Of a stretch of 64,000 nucleotides of DNA, positions 1 to 12,846 are shown piece after piece; the stretch's first letter is position 1; each line of letters begins with the position of its first letter. Origin of the DNA: Albula goreensis (taxonomy: Eukaryota > Chordata > Actinopteri > Albuliformes > Albulidae). The position numbers and the translations under genes were made by a program. The notes beneath the pieces are model-generated. The model searched no databases. It was not told the DNA's origin and saw only the letters and a program-made list of their open reading frames with translations. The stretch spans positions 63,644,547 through 63,708,546 of the forward strand of contig CM040741.1 in NCBI GenBank assembly GCA_022829145.1, written 5' to 3'.

Positions 1-601
1 CACAGCTGTGCTAGCTGGCAGGCGAGGTGGGAAGGCTGGTTACCTGTTTCATGCTATCAAGAGAAAAAGGACTGTTTCAACAACATCTCAGTCATAGACT
101 GATGTCCCCCAAGCTGCTCCAATGGCAGTCCTCTTCTTGTCCAGGATAATGGCACAGATAAAGGTTGTCGCTTAACTTCCACTAACCACATGGCCTGCTT
201 TGTTATCTTGGTTACAGTATTGTTTTCTAACGTGTATATGTGTGCGTGCGCATGTGTTTTTTTTTCCCCTCTTTTTTTTTTTATCTTGGAAATTTGCTGA
301 CGCACTAGAGGAATCTTGGGAGACAAAACAAACAACGCAGACCAGACTAAAGGAATATTGCCGTTACAGTGACCGCGGCAACCGTCCTTTGGGGAATACT
401 CTTTCGACTGTGAGCATGCAAGGGTTCAGGTTTGGGCGGGTGGAAGGGATGTGGGTGTGTGGGGGTGGGGTGTTGGCTGCCTGCTGAAGTGAAGTGGGCC
501 AGGTCAGTGAGAAAAGGGTCGTAAAGGCCCTTTGAGAGCCCTTAAAAGAAGGCATCTTGGGTGGCTCTGAAACTCAGAGGGACTGTTTGGTTGGACGGCC
601 C

Positions 602-646
602 AAACATTTTAAAATCTACCTCTCAAGGGTAGGTTTTAAAATGTTT
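602..646. repeat. 19-bp inverted repeat (hairpin)
   Basis: Arms at 602-620 and 628-646 are reverse complements at 18 of 19 positions, and the one mismatch would be a G-U wobble in RNA. The loop is 7 nt (621-627). The arms carry the word ACATTTTAAAA. It may be the remnant of a small palindromic element or a structured RNA segment; no function is implied. Confidence 0.6.
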
Positions 647-1099
647 TAAAAGAGTACTTTCCCCTTGCATGCTGGGCAAGTTCCAGAGGGTTCATTTTCG
701 AAATTTCTAATTCATTTCATGCCCCAAGTACGTTTTAAATAGTAATTGTGAGATGAAGTACTATAGCAAATGACCCTGTGTCCTCTTTTAAGATGCATAG
801 TTTACTGTCTGCATGGATGGATTGCTGTATTTGATAGTTTAAATAATACATGGAAAGAGAGTAGCCTTGTTAGAGGCAATTCTGAAAATAAAGATGAATT
901 CTGTGCATTCTGATGCCAGACTGGCTCTTCAAAAAGTCCAAAGAAGGGCAAATGAATTGTTTCTGGTATGAAATTTGAAAGGTATGAGGAAAAACGTAAC
1001 ACTTAATCTATTCTGGCTTGGCAAAAGGAGTATGGGGAGCAAATAACACAACTGAGGATTTTACGTTTATAAAATTCATACTGAGCCTTTAACAAGGTA

Positions 1100-1335
1100 A
1101 ACTACGAAAGATTTTTCAGGTTGAGTCTGTCAGCAGAATAAGGATGTGTAGATGGTAAATAGTTTAGGGGAAATGGCAGACTGATATCAGAGACCCTTGG
1201 ACGAGGCTTCATGCAGTGCTGGATACTCTAATGTGGACTGTATGTGAATTATCACCCGAGTTGGCCTGAATTGTCTGCTCTCACCTTATGTATTCTTACG
1301 TTCATCTGTTTTGCTAAGTGCTATGAATTCCGATT
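1100..1335 (+). repeat. degenerate interspersed repeat, copy 1
   Basis: This stretch shares an exact 19-mer (1211-1229) with the stretch at 33249-33267. A second shared word, TTATGTATTCTT, falls at nearly the same offset in both. The end around 1305-1330 resembles the GTCTGCTAAATG-type tail common to many teleost repeats. It is too decayed for family assignment by eye. Confidence 0.45.
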
Positions 1336-2768
1336 TGCTGTTTTGGATACTGTTGCCGGGAAGAAGCTCTGATTTGACTGGAATTGTTACTTTGTTATTA
1401 TTTAGTCTCCTGAACATAAAAAAAAAGCTTAGTAGGGGTCAGTCTTTGTTAGAACAGTATCTTTGGACTCAATCCCAATAGATTTTTCTAATTCTTTAAA
1501 AAAAAAAATGTATGTCTGGCTGAAATGTGTGCTAGTGAATTGGTGTTTGTTGAAGTTTAAAAGAGGGATTGCTTTAAACAGGGATTACCCATATCTAGGT
1601 GCAGCACTAGGCATGTTGTAAAGGATTGAATCGTTCTGATGTTCATTTTTTTTTTTCTCATGATGGACCGCTCCCTCTACCCCATTGACCTCAGTGAATG
1701 GAAACTCAACTGAAATCATAAAAAATGAGTTCAAATCCATTTGTATCGTGCAAGGATAAAATGAAAGGCTTACTTGATGAAAAGATCGCTTTATTCATCC
1801 TGAAGTGTTTCAGTCACATCACATCCTGCAGCATGAAAATGATGTTGCTCAATGAGGTCCGGAAATTAAACTCCGTAAAAGGACGAGTATTTTGCCATAA
1901 AAGTCAGTTTTCTGACTTCCTCCATGAGTGATATCATACATGCTGTGACATACATTCTTGCATATATTACAGAAGTGTTGTAGGATAGCTATCTTGGTTG
2001 GCCAAATGAGGGGGTGTTACTTTCATATGTAGTTCTTTGAAGTCCTTTATCACCAAATCCTGCTTCCTTTCTATGAATATATCTTTGAATAAAATCAGGA
2101 AGTAAGTTTTTGATGGAGCAGGCCTTTCATCTTAGCTGTAAATAGTTACAGACCTTTTTTTGGCCTCTGCCAGAAAAAAAAAAAAAAACAAATGTAATTT
2201 TTTTTTAACAGGCTTATTTTAGCAGTCTGCTTCTGAATTGGATTAAGTGAAGCTGACTTTCTAGCCTTTGCTACATGCAACAGCTCCATTTCCAGTAAAC
2301 AAGCCGCGTTCTGGTCCGTCTCTTCTGTGGTGTTGAAGTACAGTACGCTGTCTAACCAGTTGTTTAATTGTGGTGGTTCCCTTAACTTACTCACAATGTA
2401 TGGGAGAGTCTTGGCTAAGATGTAGGTCAAGACAGAAACTATTGTTAATTTGTTAATGGCAGCCTTCATATCTAATATCTTTGCATTACAGGATAAGATA
2501 GCGTTTCGATTGGAACACCATAGTAAGGGCAGATAGGATGAATATTGTTAATTTCTTTGCTTCTCCGCTCCCAGCTGGAGTATATAAAATCAGTTACATG
2601 GACCCAGCACCACTGTGTAGAATTGTGATATTGTTTGACCTTAGTTGTTTAATTCAGTTTAACAGATATTCAGGATGTGGAAAATGATAAGGAAGACCCC
2701 AGTTGTGGTGGTGACACTAGACACTGCTGTGGAAAAACATGTTTAGGAAATCCCCCTGCATACGTGCT

Positions 2769-2773
<5 letters not shown>

Positions 2774-2803
<30 letters not shown>

Positions 2804-2846
2804 TTGTGTGTGCGTGTGTGCGTGCATGCGTGTGTTTGTTTGTTTG
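2774..2846. repeat. (TG)n microsatellite
   Basis: About 14 uninterrupted TG units are followed by interrupted TG/CG and TTTG units inside map3k1 intron 1. It explains the low-complexity open frames on both strands here. Confidence 0.9.
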
Positions 2847-2979
2847 TATGGATATGTGGATCATGAGAGACTGACAGGTCAAAGGCCATTCCGAGGCCAC
2901 CTTTTGTGAGTTTGTGGTGATTCGGTTTCTGGTTCTAGTGATATGAGAAGGATCCCTTGACACAGAAACACAGTCTGTT

Positions 2980-3060
2980 GGTGGGGGGGGCATAGTGATG
3001 GTGAGGGAGGGGGTAGGATAGGTTGGAGGGGGGGTGGGATAGGGTGGGGGGTTGGGGGTG
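2980..3060 (+). repeat. G-rich tract, G-quadruplex prone
   Basis: Eight or more runs of three to eight G residues lie within 80 nt on the plus strand, separated by short A/T loops. This satisfies the usual G3+N1-7 quadruplex pattern several times over. It lies within intron 1, so the transcript would carry it. Confidence 0.7.
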
Positions 3061-4635
3061 TGCAACAAAGTAAACTGTGGTCTATCCCACAGCCGGCTCT
3101 GGGGTCCCGCTGCCCTCATTCGCTACAGTAGAATCTGTTTTTGGAAAGGCTTGGAAATGTTTACTTAGCCACGCCTTTCTTCCACGGTCGGATCATCCGG
3201 GCAGCTGGCCCGGACTCCCATAGTCCCAGGGGTCACTGTTCGGGAGTTGTTTTCCCTGCGTTCTCGTCTCGCAACCCCCCCACCCTCTATCCCCCCAGCA
3301 CACACTTTGAGGTTAAGGTTTCCTTTCAATGGACTTTTCCTCTAGCAGTTGTCCGAGGAGGCCGCGCTAATATCGCTAAACAACTCTCCACAGCTTGTCC
3401 CTGTTCCTCGTTTCCCCCCATCCCTCTTCTTGTTGAACCGTGTGATACTTTTTAGAGGGACAATTGTCCTGCAGATGGAAACTTGACCCAGCAGCGGTGA
3501 AAACGAGGAGAGGAAAAAAGCCGTGAATTGACTTTGGAGTTGCTACCCCTGGGATGGAGGGTTCACACTCCCAGGAGCAGCAGGAAGTGTAGCACGAGAT
3601 TGTTTACCCTGCTGAAAGTCCCCATAAACTCCCCATTTCATCCATAGCCTCCTCAACACCACGCCACTAGTTTCATTTGTCACCTGTCTGGTTTTGAACA
3701 GCCCTTTTTCTTCTCCTCTCCCAAGGAGGTGTTGACACTCCATACAAACCCGCTTGACCAAACTCACGTCCGGCACGATCACACGGCGGGCCTTTGGATT
3801 AGTCTGCTGTTTCTGTTGTTGTTTTAACGATTCCCATCTCTGACAGTTGTTTTATTGCAGTGTAAACTGCCGCGTGAAAAGGAAAACATAGCGGGATGGA
3901 GACATTTCGTTAAAAGTATCTCCCTCGGACTTGTGTGGGGAAAACCACAGCTTGGCAGCTTTTTAAAAAGGACAAAAAGCCTTTTATCATCCAGGGAACT
4001 CTTGTTATTTTTTTTTTCTTTTACTGGTATTTGCACTAGAAATTTTGTATTTGTTGTCATGTTTTCTCAATAACAGTCCAGTTTCTGTTCAGAGAAATGT
4101 CCTCTTCGGGACCATCTCTGCTAACCTTTCTGAAGCTGAACAAGTTTAAAAACTGCAAAATATAATTGCTCTTTAATTGTCCTCAGGGAGGTCAAATGGC
4201 CACAGGGGGCTTTTGTTCTGATGCATAGCTCAGAGATGCAGTTTAGCAGAGTAAATGCCATTTAAAGGTAGGGCAGAAGCAAGAAAGCATATATAAGAAC
4301 AATGAATGGGGGGAAAGAGCAATATAACATATAGTTACTTTTTCATTGGAATGGCGTGCTTGTCTGATGTGGTCACATGGTACTATGGCAAAATAACACA
4401 CGTGAATGCTTTTGTTTTCTGTCGCATTGTTCTGGCCATCATGCTGGCGGGGGAGTAAATAAGGCCACAGGTGTTGCACACAGGTGTCCTGTTGCTCTGT
4501 GGTGCTGGTGTGTCTCCCATTTTTTTTCAAATAAGAACGGCGGTTGTTGTGGTCATTGGCAGAAGCTTACATTTTGCTGATGGCTAAATGTAACAAAAAA
4601 ATGTTTTCAGAACAACCCCCATGGCTTACTTTGAT

Positions 4636-4795
4636 AAATGTGATTTATTTATATAGCCGGATACTCTTTCAAGATGCTTAGGTTTAGTACCTTGCTCAAG
4701 GACATGACAATAGGGCCTTACCTGTGTGTTGAACCTGCAACCTCTGAGTTGCTGGTTACCTAACTGCCGCTTCTGTGTCTTTGGGAGAAGTTAGG
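4636..4795 (+). repeat. degenerate teleost interspersed repeat
   Basis: The stretch reads like a decayed copy of a very common fish repeat. It has a 'CCTTGCTCAAGG' block near 4690, then a 'GAACCTGCAACCTCTGAGTTGCTGG' type block near 4731-4756 and 'ACCTAACTGCC' near 4758. Identification is by pattern memory; family and boundaries are uncertain. Confidence 0.55.
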
Positions 4796-5430
4796 CTAAG
4801 AGAATGACTTGGCATTTACTCTTGGTAAATGACATGTTAAATGACATTTATATTACATTTGTGTTTGAGAGAAAGTAGTGTTGAATGGCATGTATGTAAT
4901 GTTTTATTTCGGGCCTTTCACCGGTTGGTATGAGGGGGAGCGGGTGGGCGAGTCAGTGATTTCTCTGTGCGCTCCTGGCAGTGAACTCCCGCCCTGCGCA
5001 GTGTCCTCGGCCGGCAGAGGGGCTGGGGGGCCGGGAGGCCGTGCGCATGTGACCGCCGGCGCAGAACTGGGCCATGCTCGCGCATGAATCGAGCCTTTCT
5101 CACTGGCTCGCTCAGCTCGGTGGGGCCAGTGGACGCCCCTTCACAAAATGTGCTGGCATATTCCGGTCAGCCAGAGTCAGGAGTGGATGCACCCCCACCC
5201 TCACTCTCTACCCAGGTGACCTCCTCTGCATGTACAGGCCACACCCCTCCCTGATAGGGGCTCCGTGAATTCTGAAGGGGTTTTTCCCCCTCTTTTTTTA
5301 TTTATTTATTTTTTTGTCTTTGCTGGTGGGCCATGAGAGAGGTGCGGGGCCCTTTTGTGCACATTCCCCCAGGCCTGTGAGGGCAATTGTTTTCCCCCTG
5401 TCAGCTCGCATTGCGGCCGAGGAGCCTGAT

Positions 5431-5468
5431 GCACACACACACACACACACACGCGCACACACACACAC
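5431..5468. repeat. (CA)n microsatellite
   Basis: Nearly pure CA repeat with one CGCG interruption, in map3k1 intron 1. Confidence 0.9.
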
Positions 5469-8138
5469 GGAGGGCGGCAGTGACAGATGACATCACCTGC
5501 TTAGACCCACCCACATGGGTGATGGGGGTGGCAACGGGGGGTTAGGCTTATCATGACGACAGCCCTCTGTGTTCTGGTGGAAGCGCTGCAACACGTGGAG
5601 CGGTTCACGTGGTCCTCCGGGCCTCTGTTTTGCATCGTGTCGCTCTCCGCACTGGCCATCGGGTTGCTGAATCCGCTCCTCTCTGTGCCCTCAGCTAACA
5701 GGCTGCAGCGCTGCTGTGCTGGAGCGGGGGAAGCATGCAGAACGTGCAGCGGCATGGGCCCCCGTCTCCCGGAGCAGCGCTCTGCCGTAGCAAATCGCCC
5801 ATTACAAGCTGCTTAAATCGATTCCACAGGCTGCTTATTGCAATTTGCACAGACCTTGCAGCAGCTGGGTATTTCGGTGGGCGTGCTTGGGCCACAGCGC
5901 TTAACATTTAACATGGGAAATCTGTGAGAAACCCAGGCCCAGGTGAACATACTTCATCCTAAAACAGAGGCTAAATTTAGTGAACCAGACATTACTAGTG
6001 TAAAACTTTTTTTTTTGTTTGTTTCTGAGTAACTCACAAGACACAAAAATGTTGTGGGTGGGTTTAAAACATTTTTTTCCAGCAGGGTTGGGGGTTTAAT
6101 AGGGTATTTGCATCGAAGGTTTTTAATTGCAAGAGTAGTAGTGTGCACTCCATCTACTTTCAAGTTTAAAATTTAAATATGAATTTTCTGAAGTGAATCT
6201 AACTGCTAAATACACACCCATGTTAAAAATGACATGCCCCTTGGTTTGGTTTGGAAGACAAATGTCTGTGATCACTGTAGTTGTGTCCGGCTCCTACTTT
6301 GGCTACTTTAGTTGCCTTAGCTATTCTGGCTACTTTGCCTGTATTGGGTCCCTCCATCTTCATGGACATTTTGCTATGCAGGCAACATTTGCACCGGGTG
6401 TTGTACATGTACTTCACCCCAGATCATTGTGTTTTGTTTTGGGCCTGGAAAGTATAAGTGGGGTGTTTCACTAAGGAGTGACCCAGCAGTAACTATTACT
6501 GTGGTAATTATTTTCTCTTGGCCGAAATTCATTTTGGGAGAAAATTCACAGTTCCTGTTTGTAATTTTAGTATTAGTTTGCAGACTGGCTCCTTAATCTT
6601 GCTTTGTTAAAGCTGCCCCCTCCCGCCACCCTGCTCCAGTTTCATCCTAGAAGGTTTCTTCATTTTCATTAAGCCAGTAGACTCCAAGAGGAGTCAGGTC
6701 AGGTCGCCCTTGAAAAAGAGACGTTTATAAGTACAGGATAAATACAATGGGAGGACTGGTTATTTTCCAGCTAACTGCATTGTTCTTCCCCTCTGTATCA
6801 AACCCACAGATGAAATGAGGCTAGATGGAGTGTTAATGTGTGAAGCCTGTGCGATCTCGGGTTGTTGAGCTCTTTGAGGTTCGTTAAATAGCAGGATGTG
6901 TTCTGTCTAAAGGTGTAGCCTCTAGGTTTCCTGACCCCATTTCCAGTCACTTGTTGAGAGTCAGGTAAAATTACCACTGTGCTCTTCAGTTACCCTCTGT
7001 CCTCTGCACCCTGTTTACTTCACTGTTCCAGTGTTGCTGTGTCTCCCTTGATGGTTTGTTTAATTAAGGGAAACATTTTTTCGGTTGTAATGTGTAGTAC
7101 ACTTTTGTATCCTGCTCTGCTGGCTTCCTTAGCTCTGAATTTACAACTAAGTTGCCACTTCAGAATTCCTCAATTTGCATTATAATAAATAAAGTCACTT
7201 CTAATTCTAAAACTATGAGTGTGAGGACGAAGTCAGTTGTGTGTCTTGGACTTTGTGTGATTCTGACAAAGGCGTACAGTCATGCTGTTGTTGAGAAATC
7301 CTCTTTTTTTTTTTTAGTTCAGCTTTTTGTAGTTAGTGCCTTCCTCGTGCTCTCGAAGAACGTGATAACCTTGTGTTTTGAGACCTCGCACCATCATTGT
7401 GATGCACAACACTAAAAACAGTGTTGTTTGTGAACCTTAACTCTAGTGCTTGGCTGGCACCATGATCACATGATCAGCTTGCTGTTACTGCTCTTCCAAT
7501 GAAAATGACAGGCAACTGTAAGGTGCTTACAGACAGTGTGAAGATTGGACCTGTGTCACATTGGTGCTATCCATAAACAATAATTTAGTGATACATGAAG
7601 CTGCACAAGCATTTCAGCACTGTGGAGAGGCTCGCATGAAACTGAACAGTAACTATTAAACCAAGTTCAGCATTATTTGTAGACCTTGGAACAAACACAT
7701 TCTCAGACAGATTTTCATGGCAGCGCTGTTAAAGTTGTTCTTGTACTTTGGGCAGTGAGAACGCACGGCGGAGATACAGTCTTTACCTGCGGTAAAAGAT
7801 GGGGCTGTGAGTTTCAGGGTGTGCGTGCAGTCGGTGAGTGACTGAACTCCCCTCCCCCTCCTTAGTGCCACCCCCACCCCCACCTCCAGAGGCCATGCTC
7901 CAGTTCCATCGCGCTGGCTACTGCGCCATTAATGGACTGTCTGCTCGTCAGCGCGCTCCATACAATCGCACTGACACACTGGGAGGGTTGGAGCGCACTG
8001 AGTGAGTGAGTGGGGGTACATGAGAGACCTCACCACAGCCCACATCAACTGTTTCCTTCCCTCAGGCTCATCACCAACTATCGAATCTTTTAACATCCCA
8101 AACTATTTAAGTTGTGGGATAGTTTGTGAAAAGTAAAA

Positions 8139-8142
<4 letters not shown>

Positions 8143-8171
<29 letters not shown>
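8143..8171. repeat. poly-T tract (29 T)
   Basis: Uninterrupted homopolymer in map3k1 intron 1. Read on the minus strand it is a poly-A run, compatible with the tail of an old retroinsertion. No recognisable retroelement body lies next to it. Confidence 0.85.
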
Positions 8172-8174
<3 letters not shown>

Positions 8175-8529
8175 TGAAAGTCTTCTAGTTTTGAAGAGAA
8201 TGTTGATTGAAGGACAGCAGGAAGGCTGTTATCCTGCCCGCCCCCCTCCCAACTCCCAAAAGCACAGCGGTGAGAGCATGCACATGAGAGGGTCGCTGCT
8301 GTCTCTGCACCGGACCCCTGGCTTTGAGAGTGTGACGGGCACTCTGTGGGGGTGATGGGGGATGGGAGAGGGGGTGGGGGTGGTCCCCCACTGGGAGAGG
8401 ACGATGCGGGGATGGTGAGGTCGTGATCTCTCGTGGGGGCCGAGCGCTGCGAATGGCTCTGGGTGGGAGGAATTCCTTTGCATTCCAACTGCATTCCACA
8501 GCTGAGCACTGGACCCAGGGTGGGTGTGC

Positions 8530-8812
8530 AGCCACACACGCACTCACACACGCACGTACGCACACACAGCACACATACACACACTCACACGCACACTCAC
8601 AGCACACATGCATATTCACACTCTTGCATACTCAACACACATACACGCACACATACTCTCACACCGTAAACATTCACACTTACACTCATGCACACACTCA
8701 CACCACATACACACACGCACACACATATGCGCACATGCACACAAGCACACACATACACTCATAGATGCCCATACACACACACACACACACACTCAGACAC
8801 ACCTGCAAAACA
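8530..8812. repeat. complex CA-rich minisatellite
   Basis: About 280 bp of CA dinucleotides interrupted at irregular intervals by T, G or TG, giving words such as CACACTCACAC and CACACATACAC. Overlapping open frames in several phases are artefacts of the repeat. Confidence 0.85.
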
Positions 8813-10810
8813 GTCTCTCACTTAGTAAAAACTATGACTGGCTTACCTTTGAAAAGTTAAATGTGGCTGATTGATTTACTACATTTATAATACCAAACCA
8901 TATATGCACTTGGAGTCTGTTTGGGCTCCTCAAACATTTTTAGATAGGCAGTTTGCCCTGATCTGACATTGAAATGCTGTGTAATTCGATGTATGTGATT
9001 TCACACAAGCGGCAGGGTCATTGTAAGGTCAAATACAGATTTTTCCAATGGACAGCCTCCAGTGCTTTGTACGCCAGTCCTGAACCCAGGACCTTATCTC
9101 TGACTCACCAGTCACAGAGAGTTTATGTAATCAAAGTGAACTGCCCCACTAAACCCACAAAATGGCCATATCGGACCTGTATCCCAGCAGGGGATGGTGG
9201 AGGTGGAGGAGGTATACTTCACTCTGAAGCAGGTGTTATATCTGAGGAAATTCCCTCTATGGTGACACGTGAGTTCAGTTTGGCGGGAAAGATCAGGCGA
9301 GGATAGATATCGACTCATTTGCAGAACCGACTGCTCTGGGTAATGATGTATTGAATTTTTTTTTGTTTCGACACCACAACAACCCGCGCCGGTGGCGACC
9401 CTGCCTCGTCGCAGAACAGCCAGTACGCTGCCAGTGCTAAACTCAGGGGCTGGTCTATTTGGAGTAAGATAGAAGTTTCTTATTACCTCCAAAAATAAAA
9501 GGCTATGTCTGGGACGCTAACATGGCAGGGCAGGCCTCTCCCGTTTCCCCCGGTTGCGGAGGCCTGGAAGTCGCGGTGTCGGGATCAACCACCGTGTATC
9601 TGCTCACTCTCTCACGTGCTATTTTGAGTCACGCCAGGTTAACACAACAGATGTGATTTAGACTTGTACGTTAGCTGCATTTTAATATTGCATTAATTGT
9701 ATTGATGATTTGCATATCGTCACTTTTTACTAATTAAATGATTTCAATAGCTTTTGTATGTGGTGTTAACATACAAGAGGCAGACATACTGGGCATTTTT
9801 GCCACAACAACATGTGAATGTTTTACAGTGGTTTTTGATTGGTGTACATGGCAGTTGTACTGTCTTATGCAGATTGATTTGTGAGGGGTGAAAGTTTAGA
9901 TTAAGACTAAGGAGATAACTAAGGTTCTTATTTTTCTAAAGAAAGATTATGCTAATTTTTCAGAATGTGTAAACAAATTTCCTGTCAGATCTTGTGTTCA
10001 CAGGGAATGCGATCCTTGTGTAAAAACAAAATCAGATGGTTGTTTTTATAGGTGAAACAATTTCACAACTAATTTTTTTTTTTGGAAGAGAAGGAATGGG
10101 ACTTATAGCTATGACTGTAATTTTTTTTTTTTTAGTTTTTTTCTAGGAGTATTCCCATTGAGATTGAGAAAGTGTAAACCTCAAGTTTGCTGTGCTTTTG
10201 CAGTAGCTCAGACCGTTGTCAGCAGGTTACCAGTAATTGGGTTGAGAAGTGAGAATTACTGTCTATAATCTGAGTTATTTTTCACCATATAGTGTTTGCG
10301 TCCACCTCCCCACGCCCCCAAAACGGAAGTGCTGAAAGGTGCAATCAGTTCGAGTGTCTTAACATTTGGGTTGCATAACATACGGGAGACTCGACACTCA
10401 CCCTGCTCTTTCTTAAATGACGGCCTAATTACAGAGGGGGGAAAAAACCACCAGTACACCCCAAATCTTTACCTGCCAGGTCCCCCGAGGGTCTGTCTCA
10501 TCACTACTCATTTACACTATACGGAAGGAAGCAGCTTCACATGACCCAGGGCATCAACATTATCCTCTGAGCAGCTTCCGCTCTTGACATTGAAATTTGG
10601 GGCAAAGTTGAACGTTTCCTTTGGAACTTTAGAGACAGGTAACCCAACTCCCCTTATCTCTGTTGATCCATACTAATGACGTATCTTCCAGTACTAATAT
10701 TGTGTTTCCCTGTGCCCCCCCCCCCCTTATTTTTAAATCTGATTTTACAGTATAGTGGGGATAGTTTCAGAACAACATGTTGTGAAATGTAGTCTAAGGA
10801 AGTTGTCCTT

Positions 10811-10835
10811 CACACACACACACACACACACACAC
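10811..10835. repeat. (CA)12 microsatellite
   Basis: Pure CA repeat in map3k1 intron 1. Confidence 0.9.
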
Positions 10836-12646
10836 CCAAATCACGCTGTCAGAATGTTCCACATGGCGGTTTTATTAAAAAAAGAAAAGAAAAAAAATAC
10901 GTTCCCTTTTCTGTTGTGAACATGCCACAGGAAGTGTGCAGTGGTCCTGTCTTCCTGTCACAAAGCTAATGTTTTTTTTCTGGCATATGAAAGAGGAAAC
11001 TTATTGCTGGACTACTGCCCCTTCAGATACCATTTGAAATTCAGTTACGTAGAATTAAACATCTAAAATGTTGTTTTTCCTTTTTTTAATTTATTAGAGA
11101 AAAGGATTTCCATGCTAATCCACATTGTGTTTACAGTTTATCTACTTAATCAACCCAGAAACTTGCCCCCCAACCCCCCCCACCCCTATTTCTTTTCATG
11201 TAGACATTCCAAAAGTATGGCAAACGCTCAGAGCCTGCAGTTATCCCTTGAGAAAGAGTGGTTTGTAATGGATTGTAAATGCCCACTTTCACATGACCCC
11301 CCACCCCCACCCTCCCCACTGCCTCCCTCCAGAATGATGGAAAAATCTCTGGTTACCTGATGCTGAAGATAACATTCAATGGATCTGCCTTCCATTCCCA
11401 TGGTGCACTGCAGCTCACTCTCCAGTGGGCCGTCTGTGCTTGGAGGCACATAGCTTTGGTCTATTCAGTGTAACGCTGGTCTCTGTTATCAAAACAGGCC
11501 TACGTGGTCAGGAAGCGAGCCTAAATTTTATAGCAGTGTTTACAGTAAACAGCTTAGCCACAGATATCAAATGCATATCAAATATTTGTCTCATTGATAC
11601 CAGACAGCCAAAAGTCCTGAATTGGATATTTCCTCTCAGTGACTATAGTGTTTCTGTTTTTGGCATTCTTGTTCTATTAAAAAAAGCAGCCTGGTATTTC
11701 TGGACTTTGTGTAACTCTTTTGGGTCTGTTTTTTATGCCACATCAGCAGACAGACCGACTGGTCCTTTGTGGAGCCTATTTCTTTCAGAGCAGAAAGACA
11801 GCTCCCCCGTGTCCAAAAATGGCGTTTTTAAGTTGTGGGTTCTGAGGGTTTTGGTGGGGTCATCTCATGGGACGCACTTGACCTTACGCTGATATTTTGT
11901 CCAGTGGCCCTGCGGTCATAGGGCTGACAACAAAGGGCCGCAGGCCGGTGTTTTGCAGGGCTGCAATGATGCAATGCTGCTGTAATCAGTTGGCCCGCAA
12001 GCTGCAGTCGGGACTCCGGCAGACCACTGCAGTACTGTGAGCAATTGGCTATTTATAGAGCTGCATATAGTAACTGAAGTTCTGGGGGGGGGGGGTTTTT
12101 TGTCACGTGCGGTTTTTAGTGGCGTTTGAACATATTTCAGCCGCATCGCCTCACTATCAGTTTGTTTTTTCTCTTTTTTCCCTGGAGCCATAAAGTCTTT
12201 TTTTCTATTTGTGGTCTTGACAGGCTTGATAGCCTTGGTCAGGTGCTTCATGCTGGTGATAGCAGAGTGAGGTTCATTGACTCTGGGAATGGGGGCAGCT
12301 ACCATATGCTGCCGGTAACTCACTGATTTCAACCAGTAGTTGTGTTTTTCTGTGCAGTGCAATACCTTTTGATTGGTTCAGATGGGTCGATGATTGACAC
12401 TTCATCGTAGCTCCACCCGATACTGCATTCTCCAGTTATGGTATTTCATGACAGATCAACTTAAAACATTCATATTTTCCCCACCACAGCACACAGTGAA
12501 GCCATCTCTGTTTCATTCCTGTATTGTTAGAGCTGCATTCCTCACAATTGTGGTATGATTTCAGGATTGTGAATTACACTCCTACTGTATAGCATTTAGA
12601 TGCAGTCCAGGTTTTACCAGAAGCAGGTCAACACGCTTAAGCTTTG

Positions 12647-12846
12647 TTCCTCATTCCTGACCGAAGAGGACCGGAGTCTATGCTGGTCTTTTGTGTTTCA
12701 ACTGAAATTCAACAAACGGTTTGATCCCAAGTAACCAGGGGAGGTGAGTCAATTGTTTAATTGGCTGTTTTAACCGGTTAGTAAGTGCTGATTAAACCAC
12801 AATAAAACCGGCTTACACTGCAGCCCTCCCGGACCAGGAATAGGGA
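12647..12846. mobile_element. short inverted-repeat element (MITE-like), copy 1
   Basis: The left end (about 12647-12688) and right end (about 12812-12846) are imperfect inverted repeats. The right end carries CTGCAGCCCTCCCGGACCAG and the left end carries its degenerate complement. The interior has no coding capacity. The ends match elements at 52100-52310, 57591-57770 and 58268-58450. I read this as a non-autonomous DNA element of a type frequent in teleosts; the transposase family is unknown. Confidence 0.55.

Noticed and set aside
8090..8874. Overlapping open frames on both strands, 100-160 aa
   Set aside because: They are translations of CA-rich and C/G-rich low-complexity DNA, with histidine/threonine runs and no recognisable domain.
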